64,000 nt of DNA from Galeruca laticollis (taxonomy: Eukaryota; Arthropoda; Insecta; Coleoptera; Chrysomelidae), in contig OY998178.1 in assembly GCA_963921935.1 (NCBI GenBank), positions 45,066,951 through 45,130,950 of the forward strand, in the 5' to 3' direction. The position numbers and the translations under genes were made by a program. The notes beneath the pieces were generated by a model, which was not told where the DNA came from, did not search any database, and saw only the letters and a list, made by a program, of their open reading frames with translations. Positions 1 to 9,965 of the stretch are shown one piece after another (the first letter of the stretch is position 1; each line of letters starts with the position of its first letter).

Positions 1-543
1 TGGCCAACAGCCGGCGTTCTTAGTTGTTCACCCTGTATTTGCTGATTAGGCACAGAAACATCTATAGGATGTCATCCAGAATGTTTGAGGTATATTACTT
101 AGAGGTTTATGTAATATCCATACAACATCTACGAGAATACACTGCATTGTTTTTGAAATGTCGCATTTAGATCATTGATAAGATGTTATTTTTTAGACAT
201 TGCATTAACATCGACAAGATGTTAAAAGGCATTTCAGAATGTAACAGAAATGTTGTTTTTAGTTCGTTATAAAGACTTACTTTTGGGAAGAACTAGTAAC
301 ATCACAGTACTGTAAAAAGACAGCGCTTTAACATCGCTGAAAAGTTAAGGTGAAACATCACAAAAGTTAACAGCCACAAGCTGGGCATAAGCGGTTGTAT
401 AGATGTGCATGTGATGAAAACAAGAGGAAAAAAAGGAAGAACATTATCACAATGTGCTGTTGAATTAACATAACTGTAATATTTATTTGCATAGTGGGTA
501 TTAGGGTTGCTTGACAATGATGATAAGAACTTTTGTCGGATGA
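1..543. other. No gene seen; AT-rich flank
   Basis: No reading frame here resembles a known protein. The first 40 bases contain a CACCCTGTA motif of the kind that ends many Tc1/IS630-type transposons, so the window may start just inside such an element. The short antisense frames over 300-815 have low-complexity hydrophobic composition and look like chance frames opposite the piggyBac relic. Confidence 0.4.
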
Positions 544-1666
544 TGCGATCTTTCTGACCATGAAGAAGTGGATGATCAAATTTACGCCAGTGAAAATGAG
601 GAGGAACAACAAGTAGGGCAAAATAACTTACCAGACAAAGCCGGTGTTCCATTTTGTACTGCCAAAGATGGAATCAACTGGATCAAGGATACCAGTAAGT
701 AAATCACTAGACGTCCAGAATCAAATAAGGTTGTTGTTTCTCCAGGACTCACCGCTAGTAGTCCAGCAATTGTTAGAGTGAAAGAAGCGTTTTTGTTGTT
801 TTTTTCTACTGACATAATTGAAATAATTGTAAATGTACATGCTGCCTATCCAATGATACCAGAAAGTATGCACCAACTAATAAAACCGAAATATAAGGAT
901 ATAGGGTTTTTGATCAGTCTAGGCGCATTACAAAGTAATTCCAAACCCATTGAGTTTCATTTTACTGGCGATACTGCATATTGTCGCCCAATAGTTCCCG
1001 CTTCCCTCTAAAAAAACGGTACAAATCTTCACAAAATTTCTGAGATTTGATAATTTTGAGATAAGAGCGGATATAAGGGATATTAGTATACTGTAAAAAT
1101 GCATTGAATCCAATTCCTCATATGTGTATTGATGAACAACTAGTTCCATCTTGTGAAAAGGCAACTTTTCGAGTGTACATGGAAAGCAAGCCAGCAAAGT
1201 ACGGGATTAAAAAATGGACACTAGCAGACTGCGAACATAACTACACTGTCAACATGCAAATGTGTTTAGATATACTTTCCCTATAAATTATTGTTTCTTC
1301 TTATTAGCATATATTCAATATTTGTTTTAGATAAACAATACAACAGGCCAGAAAAAGGACAAGCTGAACGAGTTGTTCTTGAACTTACTGAACATTTGAA
1401 TCAAGAATACGGAATTACAACTGACAATTTTTTCACTAGTCTATAATTAGCTGAGAAACTTTTAGATAAAAAAAATAACTCTTTCCGGAATACTAAGAAA
1501 AAACATGACATTAATTCCGAAGAACCTGCTGCAAGCGTTATGGAAAAAGACTTTCCAAAAAACTGTATTTTGGTCTCTTATGTGCCAAAAAAATCCAAAG
1601 CTGTAATTTTGCTGTACACTGAGTATAAAAAAGACAAAGTCAGTCATGAAACTACGAAGTACAAAT
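544..1666 (+). pseudogene. piggyBac-like transposase, N-terminal and catalytic part (broken)
   Basis: piggyBac transposases cut and paste DNA at TTAA sites with an RNase H-like DDD core. The frame opens with an acidic stretch (544-700, several Glu/Gln and a Trp near its end), typical of the family's N-terminus. After an in-frame stop at 700 it continues as a helical segment (778-1011) starting KEAFLLFFS. The next block (1104-1284) has IDEQLVP, then MESKPAKYGIKKW, matching the family's conserved core, in which the Asp is catalytic. A further block (about 1333-1447) has TTDNFFTSL, the family's next conserved segment containing another catalytic Asp. At least two stops and shifted frames make it non-functional. 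The reading resumes at 3219 beyond a 1.5-kb insertion. Confidence 0.88.
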
Positions 1667-2345
1667 AAGATGTAACATGTCGCTGAGACATGTTACTATT
1701 TTCATCAATTATTTTGGAGCGTTACTTATTCGTCGGCTTCTCCCACCTCTAATTCTAAATCCTTTAATTTCGAATATTAGGAACGTATCGGTGATCGTTT
1801 TTACTATCATTAAATGACTATTTAAGGAATCGGCATGTTCATTTCTTCGCTGAAAAATTACTCAGCATTCTCTGTTAAATATCATTTTGTGTATGATTTT
1901 TAATTTTCTTCGCTGGTAAGTTATCTATATATTTTCAAATTGTAATTGTGTACTTACAAATGATTCTATTTCGTTTTTTCTATTTAGTAAAATTATTTCG
2001 TTTTTAAAAAAAACAATGGTTTTGTTATGGCGTTTTCCTTTTTTTTCTTCAACGGTATTATCTTTCTTTAAAAAAATCTGGTGGCGCCCTAAGTTATTTT
2101 ATGAAGCGAATTTATAACAGATTCTTTATATAGTTATTTTCCACCGATTAAAATTTGCTTTTTCTGATTATTTTGGGAACAGGACGTATAAGAAGGAACA
2201 GTTTTCTGTGGTTTTAGTTTTAAAATTGAATTAAAATTTTTGTATGTATTGGAGTATAAGCTCCTATCTGTTCATTTTATTCCTCCTTTCCAATTTCAAT
2301 TTTCTACTGTTTCTCCTGTTTTTTTTTATTTCTTTCCCTACAGCT

Positions 2346-2580
2346 CTGCAGCCTTTAAGGACCGCTTTAGACTGTACTTTAAGGACCGTTTTAGACTGTA
2401 CTTCAAGGACCGCTTTAGACTGTACTTTAAGGACCGCTTTAGACTGTACTTTAAGGACCACTCTAGACTGTACATTAAGGACCGTCTACAGACATTACTG
2501 TACCGACCTCTAAAGACCTGTACCGACCTCTACAGACCTGTACCGACCTCTACAGACCTGTACCGACCTCTACAAGATCC
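2346..2580 (+). repeat. Two adjacent tandem repeats (24 bp, then 20 bp units)
   Basis: A unit of about 24 bases containing AAGGACCGCTTTAGACTGTA repeats five to six times over 2346-2490, followed by a 20-base unit containing CTGTACCGACCTCTACAGAC repeated about four times over 2498-2575. They lie inside the LTR-like block. Because 24 is divisible by three, the first repeat gives an open frame of repeated KDRFRLYF, which I regard as a by-product. Confidence 0.9.
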
Positions 2581-2894
2581 ACTCACCGGACCACATCATT
2601 CTACAGTCCAGACAACCACGGCTGAAGACCCCTCGAATACTGCTGCGAGCTGCACGTCCCGAGTTTTCCAAAGATAAGTCCTTAACTTATTTTCAATATA
2701 TATATAAAAGATTGAGTTGAGCATTTTTACTATATATAACTGATATTTATTCGTATTTGTATTGAGAATGTACGGTTTATGTAAATTTATTATTGTGTGT
2801 CAAATGAATCCATTTGTCCCGAAATTTTGTAACTAAGGCCGAATTCACTACCTGAGCAGAGTCCCAAGGCCGGGTACTTAGGTTGTGACAAATT

Positions 2895-2912
2895 TGGCGC
2901 CCAACGTGGGGC
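2895..2912 (+). promoter_or_regulatory. tRNA-Lys-type primer binding site
   Basis: TGGCGCCCAACGTGGGGC lies four bases after a CA that would end an LTR. This string is the complement of the 3' end of lysine tRNA (CUU type), the reverse-transcription primer of many retroviruses and of some insect Ty3/Gypsy elements (established knowledge, recalled). No gag or pol follows it. Confidence 0.7.
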
Positions 2913-3218
2913 ACCACCAGATTTTTTTAAAGAAAGGTAATACCGGCGAAGAAAAAAAAGGAAAACGCCATAACAAAAACATTGTTTTTTTTAAAAACGA
3001 AATAATTTAACTAAATAGAAAAATCGAAATAGAATCATTTGTAAGCACACAATTACAATTTGAAAATATATAGATAACTTACCAGCGAAGAAAATTAAAA
3101 AACACACAAAAAATATTCGAAATAAAAGGATTTGGAATTAGAGGTGGGAGTAGCCGACGAATAAGTAACGTTCCAAAATAATTGATGAAAATAGTAACAT
3201 GTCTCAGCGACATGCTAC

Positions 3219-3654
3219 AATGTTATATTACATTACAATAGTACCAAAGATGCAGTTGGCGCAACTGATCAGATGGCACAGAATTATACCTACAAGGCAA
3301 CTGCTAGGTGGCTCATGGCAATATTTTACCATATGATAGATATTGCTGCTATAAATGAATACAAAATATGGATAATGCATAATCCAGATTATGGCAGGGG
3401 TTATTTAGATGCACGAAGAAAATGTATCTTTCAACTGGTGAAATATATACCTAAATAAAATGTTATGTTTCGTTAGACGAACAGAAAAGCATAAAAGAAC
3501 ATATTTTGAAAATCATTTCAGGACTTCAATTCCAGAATATTGCGCAAGATGCAGGACGGGAAGCAGTTCAAGGACGATGTATTATTTGCCCTAGAAACAA
3601 AGTTAGGAAATATAGACAACGCTGTATGAAATGCAATAATTTTGTTTGTGTCTA
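3219..3654 (+). pseudogene. piggyBac-like transposase, C-terminal part with Cys-rich finger
   Basis: This continues the relic at 544-1666 after the insertion. It reads HYNSTKDAVGATDQM (the family's YN.tKgGVD..Dqm block), then ARWLMAIFYHMIDIAAIN, the usual helix after it. A stop ends this frame at 3458. A separate frame at about 3523-3654 contains GRCIICPRNKVRKYRQRCMK, with C-x2-C and C-x2-C pairs typical of the C-terminal zinc-binding domain of piggyBac transposases. Together the parts cover nearly the full protein, though broken. TTAA-bounded terminal repeats were not identified. Confidence 0.87.
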
Positions 3655-5825
3655 ACATGCCGAAAAACAAATATGATGCAATAATTGTAAACATAATAAT
3701 TATATTTGTTATTTTTTATATTCCGCTGTTTTTGTATAAATGTTTTTGTTGCTAACAAACTTAAAAAAATTGTTTTTCTATAAATTTTTGACATTCAAAA
3801 ACAAAAACAACGTGAGGAAAAAGGATTGGCCTTAGAAGTGTTAAATATCTCTTCAGATGAATCGACTTTTCCAAGACTGTTGTGATATATAAACCCCAAT
3901 TTTGAAACTAGTTAATTGTCATTTAGTAGCAGTAGTAGTAGTAGTAATAGTAAAATGGCAGTGTTTTACTATGGCCAATAATTTATATTGTATTCTGTGG
4001 TTAGTATCATAACGAAGCTACTTTCTTCTAAAACTCAGTTTGTCTTGTAAAATGTAATTTTCAACTATTTAATGTTTTTATTTATGTTCAGTCCTCGTTT
4101 TGTTTAAAAATTATAATAATAGTTTCATATGATCATCACATGATTGAAAAAAGTTTTTAAACTTCTACAATAAAAGTTAGTCCTATAGGCATACTCAGGG
4201 TGCGAGATTTCTCGCTTAAAAAGGACAAAACGCTTTCCAAAGGACGTTACATCATCCTAAATCACGTAAAGGACCCTCCTAACCTGTTCCTATCGCACGA
4301 ATTGGAAGTGGCGACGGGCAGGATCGCGAGGAGTAAAAGGAGCAATTTTCCGGACGGGCTGCCGCCTCCAGGGGCAACAGGTGGGTGGCTCCACCCCCCC
4401 GACGGACCAACGACGTACACTACCCGTACCGCATTCTAGAACGTTTACGAGGAATAGGATAATGGAACATTAGAATTTTCATACAAAACCCACGCGTAAC
4501 TACGTAAAGGATTGTTTTGAAACGTGATTGTTGAATTTATTCAAGGAAGAAAATGATTTAAACGTATTTTCGTAGCAGATTAACTTGACGCTGTATTTAA
4601 AAACGTATGCGAATTACATTTTCTTTTATATAAAATAGAGTAGATATAACATGACGAATAAACTATTATATTTCCCTAAGAAATTCTTCTAACTAATCAA
4701 GTTTGCATTTGTAACTGAAGTCATCACTTATCTCTAAAAGTTTGTTTCGTATCAGTCTGTACCTGATAGGATGTGCTAAATGTAATTTAACATAACGATA
4801 AACTTGACCTTGAAATTTGCCGAAATTTATTTGCATTATTTATTTGACCGGTTGACTTTTTTTATTGCCGTTTCCTAATAGCGACTGCAAAATGCATTTA
4901 TTCTGAATTTTTCATTTATTTTTAGACAATTAGTAACCATATTTATATTAAGTATAATTTGAGACAATTATCAATTAAAGTTAATGATACTGCTGATATG
5001 GATGTTTGTCGTTATTTGAATAATAGTCTGCCGTTTTTTATATTGTTTTTTTGGTAATGTTTATAAGTGCATCAGATAAATCTATCTAAATTACACTCGA
5101 AATTACATTAATGGATGCTAGTGTTAGAGAAGTCTTCCTAAAATTATAATCAAATTTTAATCTTATTAAATAAAGTAAAAATCAGTGGAAAATGATAAGG
5201 CATATTGTATGTCTATTATTCACGAATTATCACCACTCTTTTCTATTCGATGCTGTAATCTTTACTTTGTTCCACTTTTCCGCTTCCTACTCAGTATTCC
5301 TGTTATTGTGCCTAATTTGCCTTGTCCTTTCCTTTCGTTTATTCATTATTATGTTTGCTTCCCATATTCTTCTTATTTGTCTCCTGATGTCTCCATTATT
5401 CCAGCTAACTTTGTTCTATATATATTCTAATACTGATTGTATTTCTAATTCTTTTCTTACTCTTATGTTCCTTATTTTATCTATCTTTATGATTCCAAAT
5501 TCTCTTCTGAGGTCATTTTTATAGAAATATGATTAAAAACACTTTTAAAACGTTCAAATATCAGTATATGTACCACTTTAATATAACAATTATATTAACC
5601 TCAATTTACTATTCCTTGAAACTGGAAATAAAACTTGCCGAAAGCTTGGAAAATCAGTGAGAAGAGTTTTCTTTAATAACCTTGCCGTTACCCCAATATT
5701 GTAATGTTTTGACTTAGGGATGATAAGTGATATTATTTATATTGTATTGTAGTATGAAATTTTGAATGTTTTATTTTCTTTTTTGTTAATTATTGTAATG
5801 TTTTATTTTCTTTTTTGTTAATTAT
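3655..5825. other. No gene seen; simple repeats and a GC-richer patch
   Basis: A short AGT-type microsatellite lies at about 3927-3951. A clearly GC-richer patch at 4190-4440 gives a 79-codon open frame (4200-4439) ending in a proline/glycine-rich stretch; I do not recognise it. Frames at 5185-5524 are low-complexity and hydrophobic. At 5765-5828 a 32-base unit is duplicated in tandem, the second copy running into the LTR that starts at 5826. Around 5635 there is a GAAAGCTTGG motif resembling the 3' tails of some retroelements. Confidence 0.5.
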
Positions 5826-6251
5826 TGTAATGTTTTTCTTATTTATTTAGAAAGCAAACGAGTGGGATAAATTTATACACACTCGGTGGGTTACTTATTT
5901 AATTTATTTAAACACTACACTATTCATTAATTATATATACAGTATATTCACTTAAACTAATTTATATAAACAGTTCACTAATTTATATTCACTTATTTAC
6001 TTGTCTATCTCACTATGTCAAATGATCAACTAAACTAACTTTTCCTGGTCGGTCCCTTATATATGAATGCCTTTTTCACTAGAATATTCTAGATTGCGGC
6101 TAACTCAGAAACAATTGGCTTTCTGGCATTTTATAGACAAGACTGGTCACAATCGTAAACAATCTCTGCGCGTCCGCCATAATTTTAACTTTCATACCTG
6201 GCTTAGACAGAGTCGGATTTAGGGACTATACCAGTGTGCTGTTTCGTAACA
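5826..6251 (-). repeat. 3' LTR of a Ty3/Gypsy element
   Basis: On the minus strand this block runs from TGTTACGAAACAGC at 6251 to ATTACA at 5826, so it begins TG and ends CA. A diverged copy of the same 430-456 bases stands alone at 30719-31174, which fixes the boundaries. A polypurine tract abuts its 5' edge on the minus strand, marking it as the 3' LTR of an element whose body lies at 6252-6780. Length is in the normal range for insect Gypsy LTRs. Confidence 0.88.
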
Positions 6252-6264
6252 TTACCCCCTCCTT
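6252..6264 (-). promoter_or_regulatory. Polypurine tract next to the 3' LTR
   Basis: The minus strand reads AAGGAGGGGGTAA immediately before the TG of the LTR. Such a tract primes plus-strand DNA synthesis in LTR retrotransposons. The same bases encode the last residues and stop codon of the CCCH reading frame, so that frame ends at the LTR edge. Confidence 0.8.
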
Positions 6265-6392
6265 GAATGGAAGTTCCTACTTTGTGTAGCCGACACTGGA
6301 TGTTTGAATCGGCAACTGGCCCCATTTCTACACTTTCCGATATTATGGAAATAGCAGGGCACCGTCTTCATCGGATACTGATAACGGGGATT
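6252..6392 (-). pseudogene. CCCH zinc finger, C-terminal end of a retrotransposon 3' ORF
   Basis: The frame encodes a single C3H1 finger with spacing C-x7-C-x5-C-x3-H (core GKCRNGASCRFKHP), a fold that usually binds RNA or viral/host nucleic acid. A Met at 6371 would give a 39-residue product, but the same frame continues upstream through one TAG (6393-6395) into the macro-like segment, so finger and macro piece were probably one protein. The product ends exactly at the polypurine tract and LTR. CCCH fingers are not a standard part of Gypsy pol; Gypsy Gag fingers are CCHC, a different pattern. What it does for the element is unknown. Confidence 0.7.
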
Positions 6393-6395
6393 CTA

Positions 6396-6590
6396 GCTGC
6401 AAATTAATATCTGGACACCGATATCTCGAAAGATAACCTCTACCATGTTCCTGATAACTCGCCAATCCAACTGGTTACTCGCTATCTTGGGCAAAACCAG
6501 TTTCTTCACGCTGGATTCTAACACATGGTCTCGGAGGTTTCGAAGTGCTTCCCACACATCGCGGTAGGTAGATCGATCTTGAAATTCATT
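6396..6590 (-). pseudogene. C-terminal half of a macro domain (ADP-ribose-binding fold) in a Gypsy element
   Basis: Sixty-five codons lie in the same frame as, and between, the integrase tail and the CCCH finger. They read STYRDVWEALRNLRDHV, then VKKLVLPKI, LDWRVIRNMVEVIF and end IGVQILIC. This order (a Lys/Ser-Thr-Tyr helix, a strand ending PKI, an Asp/Trp helix, a final strand) matches the second half of macro domains of the TARG1/OARD1 class, which remove ADP-ribose from proteins. The glycine-rich ligand loop after PKI, usually Gly-Cys-Gly-Leu-Asp, is altered and shorter here (ASN then QLDW), and the N-terminal half appears deleted where integrase joins. So this copy cannot be active. Family assignment is from memory of the fold's motifs. 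Confidence 0.72.
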
Positions 6591-6780
6591 TTATCCTTTT
6601 CTCCTCGTCGGGTTGTGTAACCATACTTTGTCCCCTTCTTTAAAACCGCTTTCTGTGGCCTGCGTGTCGTACCAACTTTTCATTCTGTTGCTGGCAACTT
6701 GAAGATTTGTTTTGTTTAGACATTTCTCTTTGATGATTTTATTATAATATGTATGTATATATAGAAAACCAGCATATTGG
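6591..6780 (-). pseudogene. Gypsy integrase C-terminal fragment
   Basis: The frame contains YNKIIKEKCLN, then a MKSWYDTQA helix and GDKVWLHNPTRRKG, the GPY/F-entry region of Ty3/Gypsy integrases. It stops at 6591-6593 where the family's downstream part (the GPY motif and tail) should follow; instead the macro-like segment starts. The catalytic core is absent. At its 5' side the element is cut off by the LINE that starts near 6779. Confidence 0.85.
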
Positions 6781-9030
6781 TGGACGACGGACATAGCCGA
6801 TATTACGAAAAAAGTTTATCCCAGAAGAGAAGTATGACAAGGCTGCATAAAAAACTTAACGTCTCGCAAGAACAAAGAGCTCGTCTAAAGAGTGCCATCT
6901 TGAGAGCTGAACAATCCAAATGGAAAAGAGTGATTGAAGAGGTTGAAGAAAATCCATAGGGATTAGGATACAAGAGAGTAATGAACAAAACTGAGTTTGA
7001 GAACAATACCTACTTTATCGGAGGAGCTGATGTTTGAGGAAGCTGAAAAACTATTCCCACAACATGAGAAAATCGAGTGGGCTACCACTGAGTTACGCAA
7101 AAATATACCTCCTCTTTCAGAAGAAGAGCTGGACAAAGCGGCATGCAAAATAAAACTAAAAAGGTTGCAGGACCTGACAACATACTACCAGAAATTGTTA
7201 GGAGAGTCGCACAGAGACTCTCGCCATTATGTCTTCATGTGATGTACCAGCAAATCCTGAAAGGAGAATTTCCTGACATCTGGACACCGCCACACTACTG
7301 CTTATAGAAAAACCGCGGAAACAGGGACAAACGAAGTCAACCTATAAACCACTATGCTTAATAAACTGCATGGGCAAACTGCTAGAGCATCTAATGAAAG
7401 AGACACTAGTCGAAGAAATCCACAGAACCGGAGGCCTCGGTGATACACACTTTACCTTTACAAAAAAGAAATTGACGATAGACGTTATACTCAGAGTAAT
7501 GGAGGAGGTAAAAGCAAAAAACTTTGCATATCAAAATAGGAAACTATGCTTACTCGTGATCGTAGATGTAAAAAACGGCTTGAACTCGGCACCCTGGCAA
7601 GGCATCGTGAAAAAACTAGAAAAGAAAAAATAGCGCCATATCTTATACGAATGGTAAAAAGCTATTTCAAAATTGGCAAAAAAATACCATGGAAGTGACA
7701 AGTGGAGTGCCACAAGGATCCATTTTGTGGAACGCCTATTATGATGACGTACTACGCCTTGACATGCAGCCAGGAATCCTACTCGTAGGATTCGCCGACG
7801 ATTTGGCAGTTATTGTGAGCGTGTAACGAAACAGTAACGATGGCAAACATAGCGGTGCACAGGATTGTAGAATGGATGACAACTAGAGGCTTAGAACTCG
7901 CCCCAGAAAAGACAGAAGCAACGCTGCTGGTGAATAAAAGAATTGGACAGGTAACTATCTATATGAAAGACACAAAAATTAATATTAAGCCGGAAACTAA
8001 GTACCTAGGTGTCTTCTTTGACCATAGCGCCAAAATGAAAAGCCATATTGTAAATGCATGCATAAAGGCTGAAGCGACGGTACTGGCTCTTAGCCGACTG
8101 ATGCCAAATAGAGAGGGACCATCATCAAGCAAGCGCAAACTACTGTCTGAGGTGGATCACGCTGCTCCGGTATGGCAAGAAACTCTAAGATACTAAAAGT
8201 ACAAACATATGTTCCTCAAATTGCAAAGAAAACTGGCTATCCGCATATGCAGTGCGTTTCGCACTGTATCGACTGAAGCATTACTGGTATTGGCAGATAT
8301 AATACCCATAGACCTGTTGGTGCACGAGAGAACAACTACACATGGACAAGAGCAAGCAGGTAAAAAGGCAGAAAGAGAAAACAAGCTAACAAAATGGCAA
8401 AGAAGATGAGAAACAACATATGATGTGAGTGCTAGGACAAAAAGACTTAAATACCGGACCTCAGGATATGGCACAAGAGATGACATGCGCATTATCACAG
8501 CTGTTATGTGGACACGCGTGCTTTGCAGCCTATTTCAAGAGATTCAAACTAAAAGACTATCCCCTCTGCCAGTACTGTGGAGGTGAACAAGATGATGTCT
8601 ACGATACATTCTTTGAGTTTTCCGGGTGGCAAAACGAAAGAAGAAGAGCAGAAACAGAAGCGAATACCAACTTAACTCCAGAAAACATGTGGAATGTGAT
8701 CTCCACTATGGCGACAAACATCGTAAATAAAAAAGAAGAAGACGAAAAAAGAAGAACTACGAAAAACAACTAGAGAAGATAGAAAAGAGACTGGACGTCC
8801 CAATGAAGTAATACCGTCAGGTGGTTTCATCGAGATTCCGGACCTGGGGGAGGTTTTGTTAGTGGGTAAAAATCCCACACTACCTCCTGCTAAGGAAAAG
8901 TGTACTCTATTTAATTCTCCGAGCTTTCGTAAATCTTTATTTACATCTTCAGTGGGAAATATTGTAGCACGAGGAATAAGCCGAGTGCAACAATCCCACG
9001 AGTGTGAAAAATCCGTTTCGCACAAGTAAT
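6779..9030 (+). pseudogene. R1-type LINE ORF2 relic (reverse transcriptase and C-terminal finger)
   Basis: The broken frame starts at a YWWT motif, which follows the endonuclease in R1-clade elements. Recognisable pieces follow: CMGKLLEHL and DVKNGLNSA (RT block A region, 7370-7633), VPQGSILWNAYY near 7710, FADDL (about 7793-7806), EKTEATLLV (7900s), the thumb region (7840-8190) and a C-terminal Cys-rich block containing CQYCGG (8429-8770). At least six frame changes are present and the endonuclease is missing. It resembles the better copy at 45136 in order and wording but is clearly diverged. The stretch 8780-9030 stays open (GGFIEIPDLGEVLL) and probably belongs to the same ORF. Confidence 0.85.
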
Positions 9031-9785
9031 GTACAATATTTTTCCTACGACCACCTATTTTATTAAACAATATGTAAATATCAGATCGTGTATATTGAGT
9101 TGCCTGACTAATGTTACGTTTTATTTGTGACAGTATATGTTTACATATTGTTTCTGTACTATTACTTTTATAGTGAAATAAAGAAATAACGTGAATTAAC
9201 GTTTATATACAAAAAATAAAATATGTAAGTACTTATTAGATACAACTGAGGAACAAATTGAATTATTTGGAACCATAAAAATTAAAAGTCAATTGGTTAT
9301 TGTTACAATAATAAATTAACAGTTTTAAGCTTTCGATGCCCTCCCTTAATTACTTGAACTTTAAAAATAGCTAAACTTGGTTTTAATAAAATGAAAAAAC
9401 AAGAAATATCATAATTAGATTATTGTAAATCGACTTATGAGATATAAGTACATATCTATGATAACGTTAATTCAAGCAAGCAAGGTTGTGGGTTCGATTC
9501 TCGGCGTCAACATTCTTTTCTTTTCTGAATTTTTGATAAATAATTAGTTTCTAGTCCAGTTTTTTTGTAAATAATATCAATAACGAAGAGCAATTAATAA
9601 TTACATCTATAAATCTTACAGGATTAACGGATTTGACGGCTTATTGACGCCGTGCGGAAAGTACTTTCCGCACTAGTGAGAGTAAAGGTCACTTTCCATG
9701 GGAGTAGAGAGTGTGATATGTATTACTTTCCTATGTGGTCGTAGGAAAATGCTTTTTTTGAAAAATTTCAGACTTCGCAACAATA
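9031..9785. other. No gene seen; possible tRNA-derived fragment
   Basis: At 9484-9510 the string GGTTCGATTC matches the B box (T-arm) of a tRNA gene, with GTGG before it. No A box, acceptor stem or anticodon arm fits around it, so it is at most a decayed tRNA-derived SINE piece. A short inverted pair (GTGCGGAAAG / CTTTCCGCAC) lies at 9653-9675. Nothing else was recognised. Confidence 0.35.
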
Positions 9786-9965
9786 GCTATTAAAATTCTG
9801 TCGGTTCCATCATCGAGTGAATCTGTTGAACGTTAGTTTTCCTGTCAGTCTCGTATAGATACCAAGGATAGAAAACTTTCTAACGAAACGGTTAAGAAAT
9901 TGCTTGCTGTAGTTGTAGAACATAATTTAAGGTTTCTGGAGCTAGAGACGAGGGCACTAATTTGA
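9786..9965 (+). pseudogene. hAT transposase C-terminal dimerisation domain fragment
   Basis: Sixty codons in one frame read AIKILSVPSSSESVER, a stop, FSCQSRIDTKDRKLS, then EHNLRFLE. This is the end of hAT transposases, where the conserved block a.k.L..P.tS...ER.FS precedes the dimerisation helices. One TAG falls between Arg and Phe of the ERxFS motif. The rest of the gene and the terminal repeats are not seen nearby, so it is an orphan 3' fragment. Confidence 0.85.

Larger units (their letters stand above)
1671..3219 (+). mobile_element. LTR-like insertion with long inverted ends, inside piggyBac
   Basis: This block interrupts the piggyBac reading frame, which picks up again immediately to its right. 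The left end (TGTAACATGTCGCTGAG) reappears inverted at the right end (about 2911-3219 against 1671-2092; the right arm is shorter by roughly 100 bases). The section from 1671 to 2890 begins TG and ends CA like an LTR and is followed by a primer-binding-site-like motif at 2895. The leader just after that motif is also the reverse complement of the LTR's own 5' part, which a normal retrotransposon would not show. No clear target duplication is visible. A rearranged or self-primed LTR retrotransposon fragment and a foldback element are both possible. Confidence 0.6.

Noticed and set aside
2240..2677. 145-codon open frame with repeated KDRFRLYF
   Set aside because: The frame is produced by a 24-bp tandem repeat inside an LTR-like block; no protein family or start context supports it.
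5185..5524. Two overlapping hydrophobic frames that look like membrane proteins
   Set aside because: They are T-rich, low in complexity, overlap each other in different frames and lack any motif; chance frames in AT-rich DNA.
6252..6590. Host macro-domain or CCCH gene
   Set aside because: The frame is continuous with Gypsy integrase and ends at a polypurine tract and LTR, so it belongs to the retrotransposon.
9484..9510. tRNA gene
   Set aside because: Only a T-arm/B-box match is present; no A box, acceptor pairing or anticodon arm fits.
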